Shown here one piece after another: positions 8,396-16,208 of a stretch of 64,000 nucleotides of DNA. Made by a program: the position numbers and the translations under genes. Numbering within the stretch: position 1 is the stretch's first letter; every line of letters begins with the position of its first letter. Below the pieces are notes generated by a model that saw nothing but the letters and a program-made list of their open reading frames with translations, was not told the DNA's origin and did not search any database. The DNA is from Betaproteobacteria bacterium. Lineage in GTDB: Bacteria; Pseudomonadota; Gammaproteobacteria; Burkholderiales; Burkholderiaceae_C. The stretch covers positions 1 through 64,000 of the forward strand of contig JABCYW010000009.1 of the NCBI GenBank assembly GCA_013289985.1. Direction: 5' to 3'.

Positions 8396-9964
8396 TCAGG
8401 CGCGCGGGAGTCCGTGCGCGTGGATGTGAGCGATGAGCGGACGTTGCAACGGCAAGGCGCCGAGCATGCGTCGCGCCAGGTGGGCGGTCTCGCGGAAGAA
8501 CGGCTCGGCGGCCTCGCCCGCGCTCGCGTGGCGCAGGCGCGCGGAGGGCTTGGGCACGAAGCCCATGCCGTGCGCCACGTACTGGTAGCTGGCGGCGGGG
8601 AACACCTCCTCGATGCGGAAGAAGTCTTGCCGGTAGGGCGCGCGATGGCGCCACAGCGTGAGCAGGTCGGCCAGGCGGCCGGGGATCGTGGCGGGATCCC
8701 GGTGGTCGCGCCAGTAGGCGGTGTCGTCTCGGCGGCTGAGCACGTAGTGCAGCTTGAGGAAGTCGACCACGCGTTCCCAGCGGTAGGTGAACGCGTCGTT
8801 GAAGCGGCGCTCCACCAGCGCCATCTCCGCGCGCGTGGCGGGCATCTCGTCGCTGATCATCGAGGCCGAGAGCTCCACCAGCGCCAGCGCCGAGGCCTCC
8901 AGCGGCTCGACGAAGCCGGCGGACAGGCCCACGGCCACGCAGTTGCGGTGCCAGAAGCGCTCGCGGTAGCCGGGGTCGAACGCGATGCGGCGTGGCGTTC
9001 CGGGTTCGTGGGGGCCGCCGGTGCGCCGGATATAGGCCCGCAGGTGCCGCTCGGCCTCGTCGTGCGACAGGTGTGCGCTGGAGTAGACGTGGCCGATGCC
9101 GCGCCGCGTGGGCAGGCCGATGTCCCAGGTCCAGCCGGCGGATTGCGCGGTGGAGATGGTCTCGGTGGCGATGGGCGCGTCGGGCGTGGCGTAGGGCACC
9201 TGCAGGGCCAGCGCGGTATCGTTGAACAGCAGGTGTTTCTGCGAGCGCACGCCGATGCCGAAGTGCTGGCCGATGAGCACGGACGCGAGGCCGGAGCAGT
9301 CGATGAACAGGTCGCCCGCGATGTCGCCATGGGCGCGGGTGCGCAGCGCGGCGATGTCGCCGTCGTCGTGCGACAGCACCTGATCGACATCGTCGTGCAC
9401 GTGGCGCACGTGGAGGTTCGCGATGGCGTGCTCGCGCAGTTTCATGCCGAACTTGCCGGCGTCGAAGTGGTAGCCATAGTTCGCCACTGCGGCGTACTCG
9501 GGCGTGGTCGCCTGCTTGGGCGCGTGCCCGGCCGCGCACACGGCCGGCTGCGCGCTGACGACGTCGGCGAAGGCACGGTCGCCATGGCGCTGCAGCCAGC
9601 CGGCCACGAGGTCGACGTCGCCGAAGCCCAGCGGCAGGGTGAACGGGTGGCGGTAGTGGTCGCCGGCGGCCGCGCTCGCGCCGCGCATCCAGCCGTGGAA
9701 GTGCGAGCCCTGCTTGAACGAGGCGTCGCAGTCGCGGAACAGCGTGGTCTCGGGCAGGCCGATGCGGCGCAGGGTGTCGCGCATCGACGGCCACGTGCCT
9801 TCGCCCACGCCGATGGGCGGCGTATTGGGGGATTCGATCAGCGTGACGGCGAGCCCGCCGGGCTCGCCCGCGTGGTGCGCGCGCGCGAGGAGGGCGGCGG
9901 TCAGCCAGCCGGCCGATCCGCCCCCGAGGATCACGACGTGCTGGACGTCATCTTTGTCGCGCAT
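8396..9964 (-). CDS. Flavin-dependent halogenase family protein (second copy, variant motifs)
   Basis: This 522-residue protein has the FAD motif GGGSAGW near residue 14 and the catalytic lysine K84 (SFKQG). The catalytic glutamate E356 is kept, but the following S-T is changed (EPLEAS). The W-x-W-x-I-P signature is altered to GWTWDIGLP (W278, W280, then I-G-L-P). The flavin and halide sites are recognisable, but the substrate pocket probably differs from that of the copy at 5120-6655. I place the start at 9964 because GGAG lies six bases upstream; the ATG at 9970 follows GGAG with no spacing. First gene after the receptor terminator. True halogenation is likely but not certain given the changed motifs. 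Confidence 0.82.
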   Translation of the reverse strand: MRDKDDVQHVVILGGGSAGWLTAALLARAHHAGEPGGLAVTLIESPNTPPIGVGEGTWPSMRDTLRRIGLPETTLFRDCDASFKQGSHFHGWMRGASAAAGDHYRHPFTLPLGFGDVDLVAGWLQRHGDRAFADVVSAQPAVCAAGHAPKQATTPEYAAVANYGYHFDAGKFGMKLREHAIANLHVRHVHDDVDQVLSHDDGDIAALRTRAHGDIAGDLFIDCSGLASVLIGQHFGIGVRSQKHLLFNDTALALQVPYATPDAPIATETISTAQSAGWTWDIGLPTRRGIGHVYSSAHLSHDEAERHLRAYIRRTGGPHEPGTPRRIAFDPGYRERFWHRNCVAVGLSAGFVEPLEASALALVELSASMISDEMPATRAEMALVERRFNDAFTYRWERVVDFLKLHYVLSRRDDTAYWRDHRDPATIPGRLADLLTLWRHRAPYRQDFFRIEEVFPAASYQYVAHGMGFVPKPSARLRHASAGEAAEPFFRETAHLARRMLGALPLQRPLIAHIHAHGLPRA

Positions 9965-10001
9965 CTTCATCTCCGGCCATCATGCCGGGCTCGAAATGAA
10001 A

Positions 10002-10039
10002 CGCCACCCGGCGATTCCCAGGGGAATCGCCGGGTGGCG
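10002..10039 (-). terminator. Strong intrinsic terminator after the TonB receptor gene
   Basis: Two 18-base arms (10002-10019 and 10022-10039) are perfect inverse complements (left arm CGCCACCCGGCGATTCCC). On the minus strand the stem is followed by TTTCATTTCG. It lies 16 bases beyond the receptor stop and 37 bases before the halogenase start, so it probably sets receptor expression well above that of the enzymes downstream. Confidence 0.85.
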
Positions 10040-10055
10040 CCGGGGTCGGATCAGG

Positions 10056-13000
10056 TCAGAACTTGTAGTGCGCGCCGAACATGTAGCGGCGGCCCGTCTG
10101 CGTGATCGATTCGAGCTCCTCCTTCGTGCGGCTGTGCTGGCGCAGCACGCCGTCGTTCAGGTTGATGGCGTCCAGCTGGAACGACAGGTGCTCGTTGAAC
10201 TTGTAGCCCAGCGTCATGTCCACCTGGCCGTAGGGCTCGGTGTAGACCGGGTTCGGGCCGGAGCCGTCGAACGTGCTCGCCAGGAACTGGCCGCGCCAGT
10301 TGTAGGCCACACGGGCGTTGACATGGTCGTTTTCATAGAACGCGACCACATTGGCCGAGTTGCTCAGGCCCACCAGCGCGAACTGGTCGTTCATGTTCGA
10401 GTTGTCGTACTTGAGGCCCGACATCACCAGCGTGTAGTTCGTGCTCACGCCGAATCCGCTGTTGCCGAATTCGTTGACGATGTTGAACTCGAATCCGCGC
10501 AGGCTGGCCGAGTGCTCGTTCTTCGGCGTGTTGATCGCGAACGTCAGGTGCGGGTCGCCGGCCTGGCCCGTGATCGTGCCGGTCGGGTTGCCGGTCGTGT
10601 CGGTGCCGGTCTGGTTCACGCCCGGCTGGCCGTTGTAGTTGGTGAAGATGTAGTTGCGGATGCACTGCAGGTTGGTGGTGGCGCAGCCGCCCGTGCCCAC
10701 GGCCGCGTGCCAGTACGTGCCACCCACCGGGGTGTTGAGGGCGGACGTGTAGGTGGTCTGCCCCTGGCCGATGTAGTTCTGGATGTTCTTGTGGAAGAAA
10801 CCCACCGAGGCGTAGCTGGCCTTGCCGTAGTACCACTCCACCGAGCCGTCGACGTTGTGCGACAGCAGCGGCTTCAGGTCCGGATTGCCCTGCGAGCCGG
10901 TGCCGCCGTTGACGCGGAACAGCTGGTCGAGCGAGCGGCCACCCTGGATCTGGTCCCAGCCCGGACGCGCGATGGTGTCGCCGTAGCTCAGGCGCAGCTT
11001 CACGTTCCTGACAAGCTCGGCGTCGTAGTCGATGCTGGGCAGGAAGTACTTGTAGCTGCCTTTCTGCGTGGTCGCGGCCTGGCCGTTGTAGGTCAGGTCG
11101 AGCTCGTTGACCGAGCCCCACGTGGTGCCGGTCGGGGTGGGCACCACGGCCGCGGCAGTGACGTCGGTCTTTTCGTAGCGCAGGCCGGCCGTCAGGTTCA
11201 TCGGGATGCCGAACGATTCCCAGTCGCGGTTGTACTGGGTGTACAGGCTCAGCGTGTCTTCCTTCGTGCGGCGGTCGGTGCCGCCGGGGCCGTCGAAGTC
11301 GGAGGAGGCCACGTAGTGCGCGGGGTTGCCTACCGACGCGGCGATGCCGCGCACCTGGTTGAAGTCGAACGTGAACCAGTTGTTGAACAGCGCCGGATTG
11401 CCGCTGCCGCTCATGCGGCTGAAGTACTTGCTGAGCGTGTCCGGGTGCCAGATGCTGTCGGGGTAGTCGCCCGGGTTGGTGGCGCCGCCCCAGCTGTCCT
11501 GCTGGACGTTGGCGTAGGCGGTGCGGTTCTTCACGTGCGTGACGTTGAGGCCGAAGTCCACCGACGACTGCTCGTTGGCTTCCCAGCTGCCCTTGAGTTG
11601 CAACTGGTCGACATTGGCCTTCATGTAGCTGTTGCGGAACGACGAGCCGGTGACCTGCTGCAGCGCGGCGTTGGTCGACGTGTTGGCGATGCTCATCACC
11701 GGGAAGTCGTGCGAGAAGTCCACCGACGTGGTGCCGCGGTTGAAGGCGGCCGTGCCCAGGACGTTGTTGGTGCCGTACGGGTTGTCGGAGCCGGAGGTGG
11801 AGTTCGACGAGTGCGCGTCCAGCTCGAACTTGAGCTTGTCGGTGGCCTTCCACTGCAGGTTCACGCCCAGCGAGCGCAGCGTCGTCTTGATGCCGAAGTC
11901 CGCCGCGCCCATCGCCACGTCGGCGTTCGTGACGGTCTCGGAGTAGAACGTCGGCGTGGCCGCCGGGCCGTTGGTCCAGCTGCTGGTCGACGGGCCGAAG
12001 TTGAACCACGACGAGATGTCGTTGCGCTTCGTGTCCAGCTTGTTCTGCGAGTAGGTGTAGTCCAGCGTGCCCGTGAAGGTCTTGACCGGCTCCCATTGGA
12101 GGGTCAACTGGCCGTTGGTGCGCTTGCGCTTGATGCCGCTGACGGCATAGTCGATGTTCTGCGGCACCGAGTAGATGCCCGAGCCCGACGGCCGGTTGGT
12201 GATGCCCGGGCCGGACTGCGGGATGCCGCCCCAGCAGTTCGTGTTGTCCTGCGTGGCCAGGCAGTTGCGCCAGCCGCTGGTGACGCCCGCCGCGTTGTAG
12301 CCGCCGTCGCGCTCCTCGTAGTTGCCGGTCAGCGCGATGCCGATCGTGTGGTTGGCGAAGGTGTCGCTGTAGATGCCCGATACCTCCGGCGTCAGGGTGT
12401 TGCCGCGGTCGTCCTTGGGCAGGCGCTTGTTCGCGTCGTCCAGCAGGCCTTCGATGCCGAAGGAGGCGATGCGGCCGCTGTGGTTCTCCAGCGGCCGTGC
12501 CGTCTTGATGTTGATGGTGGCGCCGATGCCGCCTGCAGGCGTCGCGGCGCGGCTGGTCTTCCAGACCTCCAGCGACGAGATCGATTCGGCGGCGAGGTTG
12601 GCGAAGTCGAACGCGCGCGAGCCGGACGGGCCGGTGTCGGCCACCGTCGTCGCCGGCATCTGGCGGCCGTTCAACAGGATCATGTTGTAGTCGGGACCGA
12701 AGCCGCGCACCGTCACCCTGGAGCCTTCGCCCGCGACGCGGTCGATGGACACGCCGCTGATGCGCTGCATGGCTTCCGCCAGGTTGGTGTCGGGGAACTT
12801 GCCGACGTCCTCCGCGACGATGCCGTCGACGATGCCGTGGGCATCGCGCTTCATCGCCACCGAAGTCTCCAGGCTGGCGCGGATGCCCGTGACCGTGACG
12901 CTCTGGACGTCGGAGCGGTCGGCCGCGCTGGCCGCCGACGCGGGCGAGGCCGCCGCGGCCACGCCCTGCGCATGGGCGACCGTGACGCCGGCCAGCAGCA

Positions 13001-13058
13001 GTCCGCAGGCCGATGCGAGACGGGTTCGCCGGAACGACGGCGCGTGGGGGATCTTCAT
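10056..13058 (-). CDS. TonB-dependent outer-membrane receptor (Xanthomonas/Caulobacter type)
   Basis: This 1000-residue precursor has a Sec signal peptide (cleavage near VAHA-QG, residue 31), then a TonB-box-like DVQSVTVTGIR. The plug domain contains GKFPDTNLAEAMQRISGVSIDR and VRGFGPDYNMILLNGRQMP. A large barrel ends in the aromatic YKF typical of outer-membrane proteins. The plug wording matches the family expanded in Xanthomonas and Caulobacter, which imports sugars or other large substrates. The start at 13058 is backed by GGAGA eight bases upstream; an in-frame ATG at 13115 lies outside the signal peptide logic. Two LacI-type operators lie 87-134 bases upstream. Substrate unknown; the halogenase-SapC-cupin genes downstream suggest an aromatic or indolic ligand. 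Confidence 0.93.
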   Translation of the reverse strand: MKIPHAPSFRRTRLASACGLLLAGVTVAHAQGVAAAASPASAASAADRSDVQSVTVTGIRASLETSVAMKRDAHGIVDGIVAEDVGKFPDTNLAEAMQRISGVSIDRVAGEGSRVTVRGFGPDYNMILLNGRQMPATTVADTGPSGSRAFDFANLAAESISSLEVWKTSRAATPAGGIGATINIKTARPLENHSGRIASFGIEGLLDDANKRLPKDDRGNTLTPEVSGIYSDTFANHTIGIALTGNYEERDGGYNAAGVTSGWRNCLATQDNTNCWGGIPQSGPGITNRPSGSGIYSVPQNIDYAVSGIKRKRTNGQLTLQWEPVKTFTGTLDYTYSQNKLDTKRNDISSWFNFGPSTSSWTNGPAATPTFYSETVTNADVAMGAADFGIKTTLRSLGVNLQWKATDKLKFELDAHSSNSTSGSDNPYGTNNVLGTAAFNRGTTSVDFSHDFPVMSIANTSTNAALQQVTGSSFRNSYMKANVDQLQLKGSWEANEQSSVDFGLNVTHVKNRTAYANVQQDSWGGATNPGDYPDSIWHPDTLSKYFSRMSGSGNPALFNNWFTFDFNQVRGIAASVGNPAHYVASSDFDGPGGTDRRTKEDTLSLYTQYNRDWESFGIPMNLTAGLRYEKTDVTAAAVVPTPTGTTWGSVNELDLTYNGQAATTQKGSYKYFLPSIDYDAELVRNVKLRLSYGDTIARPGWDQIQGGRSLDQLFRVNGGTGSQGNPDLKPLLSHNVDGSVEWYYGKASYASVGFFHKNIQNYIGQGQTTYTSALNTPVGGTYWHAAVGTGGCATTNLQCIRNYIFTNYNGQPGVNQTGTDTTGNPTGTITGQAGDPHLTFAINTPKNEHSASLRGFEFNIVNEFGNSGFGVSTNYTLVMSGLKYDNSNMNDQFALVGLSNSANVVAFYENDHVNARVAYNWRGQFLASTFDGSGPNPVYTEPYGQVDMTLGYKFNEHLSFQLDAINLNDGVLRQHSRTKEELESITQTGRRYMFGAHYKF

Positions 13059-13144
13059 TGACTTGTCTCCGATTGTTTTGGTGAGCCGAGTCGCCGGTGG
13101 GAAACCTGCGCCCAATTCCTGCCCGTCGTTGATCGCGGGTTTGT

Positions 13145-13158
13145 GAAAGCGCTTTCAG
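13145..13158. promoter_or_regulatory. LacI-family-type operator 1
   Basis: TGAAAGCGCTTTCA is a perfect 14-bp palindrome with the central CG typical of LacI/GalR-family operators; it also fits the cre-like form TGWAANCGNTNWCA. It lies about 87 bases upstream of the receptor start at 13058, within the likely promoter or leader. No LacI-type gene is in the window. Confidence 0.75.
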
Positions 13159-13178
13159 AGTTTGACGTGCAGCCCCGT

Positions 13179-13192
13179 GAAAGCGGTTTCAA
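13179..13192. promoter_or_regulatory. LacI-family-type operator 2
   Basis: TGAAAGCGGTTTCA differs from operator 1 at one base. It starts 34 bases from operator 1, close to three helical turns, so both would sit on nearly the same DNA face. A shorter inverted repeat, CACTTG-TTCGG-CAAGTG (13201-13217), lies just beyond it. Confidence 0.7.
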
Positions 13193-13458
13193 ATGTAGGG
13201 CACTTGTTCGGCAAGTGATCTAGGGAACTCCCGCATATGGCCGCGTTTTGCGTTATCCGGGCAACGTTTCTACATGTTTTCCGGGTTTGTCCCAGGGTGA
13301 GAGCCGGCGGTCCAACCTGTCCGATGGTCGGTCCGTGTCTGGAAAGCGTCTGCGTTGCAGCGCCCACCTGGCCGCAGCTTGCTCATAGCTCACGACCTTG
13401 GACGGGCGACGCGGTCCGATCCCGTCCGGCTCTCCAGGGGGTTGATGGCAGCTAAAAC

Positions 13459-13472
13459 AGAAAGCGCTTTCA
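13459..13472. promoter_or_regulatory. LacI-family-type operator 3
   Basis: AGAAAGCGCTTTCA has the same 12-bp palindromic core as operator 1 and lies 280 bases from operator 2 and 80 bases before the hydrolase start at 13552. It could control the hydrolase gene or act as a distant looping site for the receptor promoter. The 493-base gap 13059-13551 holds these three sites and no convincing gene; its centre is less GC-rich than the flanks, as expected for a promoter region. Confidence 0.65.
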
Positions 13473-13551
13473 TAGCCAAGACCCTACGCGACCTTGCGCC
13501 TCGCATCGTCTAGGATGGCCCCGCCCGTCCTTTGCAGCAGGGAGTCCCCGA

Positions 13552-14430
13552 GTGAGCCTGAGCACCGCCCCGCGCGCCGCGCGCCTGGATCCGACGTGGC
13601 TGGACGCCGAGTACGACCAGCGCGCGCGCCATCCCGAGCACGTGGAGATCGGCGCCCGCTGGCAGACCGCGTCGGCGCTGGTGCAACGCCTGGAATCGTG
13701 GCGCCGCGACGTGCGCTACGGCCCCGGCGACGGCGAGACGCTGGACATCTACCCGACGCCGGCGGCCAATGCGCCGGTGCTGGTCTTCATCCACGGCGGC
13801 TACTGGCGCTCGTCCGACAAGAGCCTGCACGGCTTCCTCGCGCCTGCGTTCACGGCCGACGGCGTGCTGGTGATCGTGCCCAACTACGCGCTGAGCCCCG
13901 CGGTGGGCGTCGAGCACATCGCGCTGCAGCTCGCGCGCTGCCTGGCCTGGGTGCACCGGCACGCCGCGCTGTACGGCGGCGACCCGTCGCGCATCGTGGT
14001 GGCCGGGCATTCCGGCGGCGGGCACCTGGCCGCGATGATGCTCGGTTGCCGCTGGAAGGACGTCGACGCGTCGCTGCCGGCGCAACTGGTGAGCGGCGCG
14101 CTCGCGATCTCGGGCGTGTACGACCTCGAGCCGCTGCGCCACGCGCCCTTCATCCGCAACGACGTGCCGCTCACGCCGGCGTCGGTGAAGCGGCTCAGCC
14201 CGGCCTTCTTCCCGCGTCCGCGCAAGCCGCTCTACACGGCGGTCGGCGGCGAGGAGACCGCGGAGTTCAAGCGCCAGGCGGCGCTGATCCGCGACCAGTG
14301 GGGCCCCACCAGCGTGCCGGTGAGCGAGACGATTCCCAGCGCCAACCACTTCACGATCCTGCACAACCTCGCCGATCCGAACGGCCGGCTGCACCGGCAT
14401 GCGCTGGCGCTGCTGGGGCTGAGGCGCTGA
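13552..14430 (+). CDS. Alpha/beta hydrolase, arylformamidase-like
   Basis: This 292-residue alpha/beta-hydrolase has the oxyanion-hole motif HGGYWRSSDKS (about residue 81), the nucleophile elbow GHSGGG (about 154) and a late histidine in SANHFTIL that completes the triad. HGGYW near the front is characteristic of kynurenine formamidase/arylformamidase-like enzymes, so hydrolysis of N-formylkynurenine is possible, but other esters or amides are not excluded. Translation starts at GTG, chosen because GGGAG lies upstream. The LacI-type operator at 13459-13472 lies upstream and an Lrp gene converges from the right. A link to tryptophan or indole metabolism would suit the halogenase cluster but is inference. 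Confidence 0.78.
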   Translation: MSLSTAPRAARLDPTWLDAEYDQRARHPEHVEIGARWQTASALVQRLESWRRDVRYGPGDGETLDIYPTPAANAPVLVFIHGGYWRSSDKSLHGFLAPAFTADGVLVIVPNYALSPAVGVEHIALQLARCLAWVHRHAALYGGDPSRIVVAGHSGGGHLAAMMLGCRWKDVDASLPAQLVSGALAISGVYDLEPLRHAPFIRNDVPLTPASVKRLSPAFFPRPRKPLYTAVGGEETAEFKRQAALIRDQWGPTSVPVSETIPSANHFTILHNLADPNGRLHRHALALLGLRR

Positions 14431-14469
14431 AGGGCGAGGGCGCCCGGGGAGCCACGCGCGCCAGCCCTG

Positions 14470-14889
14470 TCACTTGTAGCTCTGCAGGTGGATCGACGTC
14501 TCCGTCGCGCCAATGCCTTTGATCAGCCGCACGCGTTCGAGCACGGCGGCCAGGTCCGCGAGATTGGCTGAACGCACCTCGGCCAACAGGTCCCAGCGGC
14601 CGTTGGTGTCGTGCAGCTCGCCGATGCCCGGCTCGCCCAGCAGGATGGCGATCACCTCGCGCGTCTGGTTGCCCTCGACGGCGATGCTCATCCAGGCGGT
14701 GATCTCGTTGTGCTCGATGTCGGGCCGCAGCCGCACCGTGTAGCCCACGATGGTGCCGCTGTCCTCCAGCTTGGTGATGCGGTTGTTGACCGTGCCGCGC
14801 GACACGCCCAGCCGGTGGGCCAGCGTGGCCACGGAGGCGCGGGCGTCGGTGCGCAGCAGCGCGATCAGTTGCTGGTCCAGCGTGTCCAT
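14470..14889 (-). CDS. Lrp/AsnC family transcriptional regulator
   Basis: This 139-residue protein has an N-terminal winged helix-turn-helix (about 1-60: LDQQLIALLRTDAR, LAHRLGVSRGTVNNRITKLE) and a C-terminal RAM ligand-binding domain (about 65-139), the full usual Lrp length. It is divergent from the ornithine cyclodeaminase gene across a 148-base region containing an imperfect dyad (14926-14941). It therefore probably controls that gene and itself in response to an amino acid. Which amino acid is not visible from sequence. Confidence 0.93.
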   Translation of the reverse strand: MDTLDQQLIALLRTDARASVATLAHRLGVSRGTVNNRITKLEDSGTIVGYTVRLRPDIEHNEITAWMSIAVEGNQTREVIAILLGEPGIGELHDTNGRWDLLAEVRSANLADLAAVLERVRLIKGIGATETSIHLQSYK

Positions 14890-14925
14890 GGGTATAAAGA
14901 TTCCATCAACGGAAATTGACTAAAT

Positions 14926-14941
14926 GGCAGTAAATTCTGCC
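14926..14941. promoter_or_regulatory. Dyad in the lrp/ocd divergent promoter region
   Basis: GGCAGTAAATTCTGCC has five-base inverted arms around an A/T core, like the degenerate Lrp-type binding sites. It lies 37 bases from the regulator's start and about 97 from the cyclodeaminase start. A TTGACT at 14916-14921 could be a rightward -35 element. Function inferred from position. Confidence 0.5.
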
Positions 14942-15037
14942 GATATGACAAATTATTGATCGAAACGACGCACTAGTGCCCGTTTCGCTTGCCGCGCGGT
15001 CCCGAAACAATCTCCTTATCGATACCGGAGACATTTC

Positions 15038-16108
15038 ATGACGACCCTGCTCACCACCCGCGACATCGGCGCCATCGTCGGCGCGAAGGGCCTGGGCGCC
15101 TGCCTGGACACGCTGGTCAACTACCTCGAGGAAGACTTCGCCCGCTGGGGCGAGTTCGACAAGTCGGCCCGCGTGGCCAACCACTCCAGGGATGGCGTGA
15201 TCGAGCTGATGCCGATCTCGGACGCCCGCCTCTACAGCTTCAAGTACGTCAACGGCCACCCGAAGAACACGCGCGCCGGCCTGCCCACCGTGATGGCCTT
15301 CGGCCTGCTGGCCGACGTCGACACCGGCCGGCCCGAACTGCTCAGCGAACTCACGCTCACCACCGCGATGCGCACCGCCGCCACGTCGGTGATGGTGGCG
15401 CGCCGCCTGGCGCGCGCCGACAGCCGCGTGATGGCCTTGATCGGCAACGGCGCGCAGAGCGAGTTCCAGGCCCTGGCCTTCCACCTGCTGATGGGCATCT
15501 CGGAAGTGCGCCTGTTCGACGTCGACCCGCGCGCCACCGCCAGGCTGGTGGCCAACCTGCGCGACGCCGCGCCCGCGCTGAAGACCGTGGTCTGCGCGAG
15601 CACCGCCGAGGCCGTGCGCGGCGCCGACATCGTCACCACCGTGACGGCCGACAAGACCAACGCCACCATCATCACGCCCGACATGCTGGAACCCGGCATG
15701 CACGTCAACGGCGTGGGCGGCGACTGCCCCGGCAAGACCGAGCTGCATGCCGACGTGCTGCGCGCGGGCGCCGTGTTCGTCGAATACGAGCCGCAGAGCC
15801 GCATCGAGGGCGACCTGCAGCAGATGCCGGCCGACTTCGCGGTCACCGAGTTCTGGCGCGTGCTGGCCGGCGAGGCCCCGGGCCGCGCGTCGGCGGAGCA
15901 GGTCACCGTGTTCGACTCCGTGGGCTTCGCGCTGGAAGACTTCTCGGCGCTGCGCCTGCTGCGCGACCTGGCCGCGGAACTGGGCCTGGGCCGCACCATC
16001 GCCCTCGTGCCCGACATGGCCGACCCGAAGAACCTGTTCGGCGAACTCCGCATGCCGGCCGTCACGGGCCTGCCCGAGGCGCTGCGCGCCGCCCTGGCAA
16101 CCGCCTGA
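15038..16108 (+). CDS. Ornithine cyclodeaminase / mu-crystallin family enzyme
   Basis: This 356-residue NAD-dependent enzyme of the ornithine cyclodeaminase family has a substrate region with FKYVNGHPKNT (about 68-78), a Rossmann motif GNGAQSEFQ (about 137) and the catalytic-region sequence NGVGGDCPGKTEL (about 228). The length and the conserved lysine-containing KYVNGHP segment fit true ornithine cyclodeaminases, which convert L-ornithine to L-proline and ammonia. Other family members act on related amino or imino acids. A divergent Lrp regulator gene is typical of amino-acid-inducible control. Confidence 0.9.
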   Translation: MTTLLTTRDIGAIVGAKGLGACLDTLVNYLEEDFARWGEFDKSARVANHSRDGVIELMPISDARLYSFKYVNGHPKNTRAGLPTVMAFGLLADVDTGRPELLSELTLTTAMRTAATSVMVARRLARADSRVMALIGNGAQSEFQALAFHLLMGISEVRLFDVDPRATARLVANLRDAAPALKTVVCASTAEAVRGADIVTTVTADKTNATIITPDMLEPGMHVNGVGGDCPGKTELHADVLRAGAVFVEYEPQSRIEGDLQQMPADFAVTEFWRVLAGEAPGRASAEQVTVFDSVGFALEDFSALRLLRDLAAELGLGRTIALVPDMADPKNLFGELRMPAVTGLPEALRAALATA

Positions 16109-16111
16109 GCC

Positions 16112-16153
16112 TTGTCACCCGCGCGGCGCCCGCACGTCGCGGCGCGGTGACAA
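16112..16153. terminator. Long hairpin between the cyclodeaminase and GST genes
   Basis: TTGTCACC (16112-16119) pairs with GGTGACAA (16146-16153), extended inward by GCGC/GCGC with one bulged C. It begins three bases after the cyclodeaminase stop. There is no T tract, so it is either a weak terminator or a protein-binding dyad for the GST promoter. Confidence 0.4.
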
Positions 16154-16208
16154 TCGCCCCCACCGCGGGGGCGCGTCGTGCCGCCGCTTCCACCGGAGCC
16201 GAGGCGCC

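Noticed and set aside
9714-13061. A plus-strand open frame of more than 1100 codons antisense to the TonB receptor gene
   Set aside because: It mirrors the receptor gene in a GC-rich genome, its product is Arg/Val/Ala-rich without any motif, and the receptor on the other strand has a signal peptide, plug, barrel end and ribosome-binding site.
13058-13115. A receptor start at 13115 instead of 13058
   Set aside because: It would put about 19 residues before the signal peptide; the ATG at 13058 has GGAGA at the right distance and begins a normal Sec signal.
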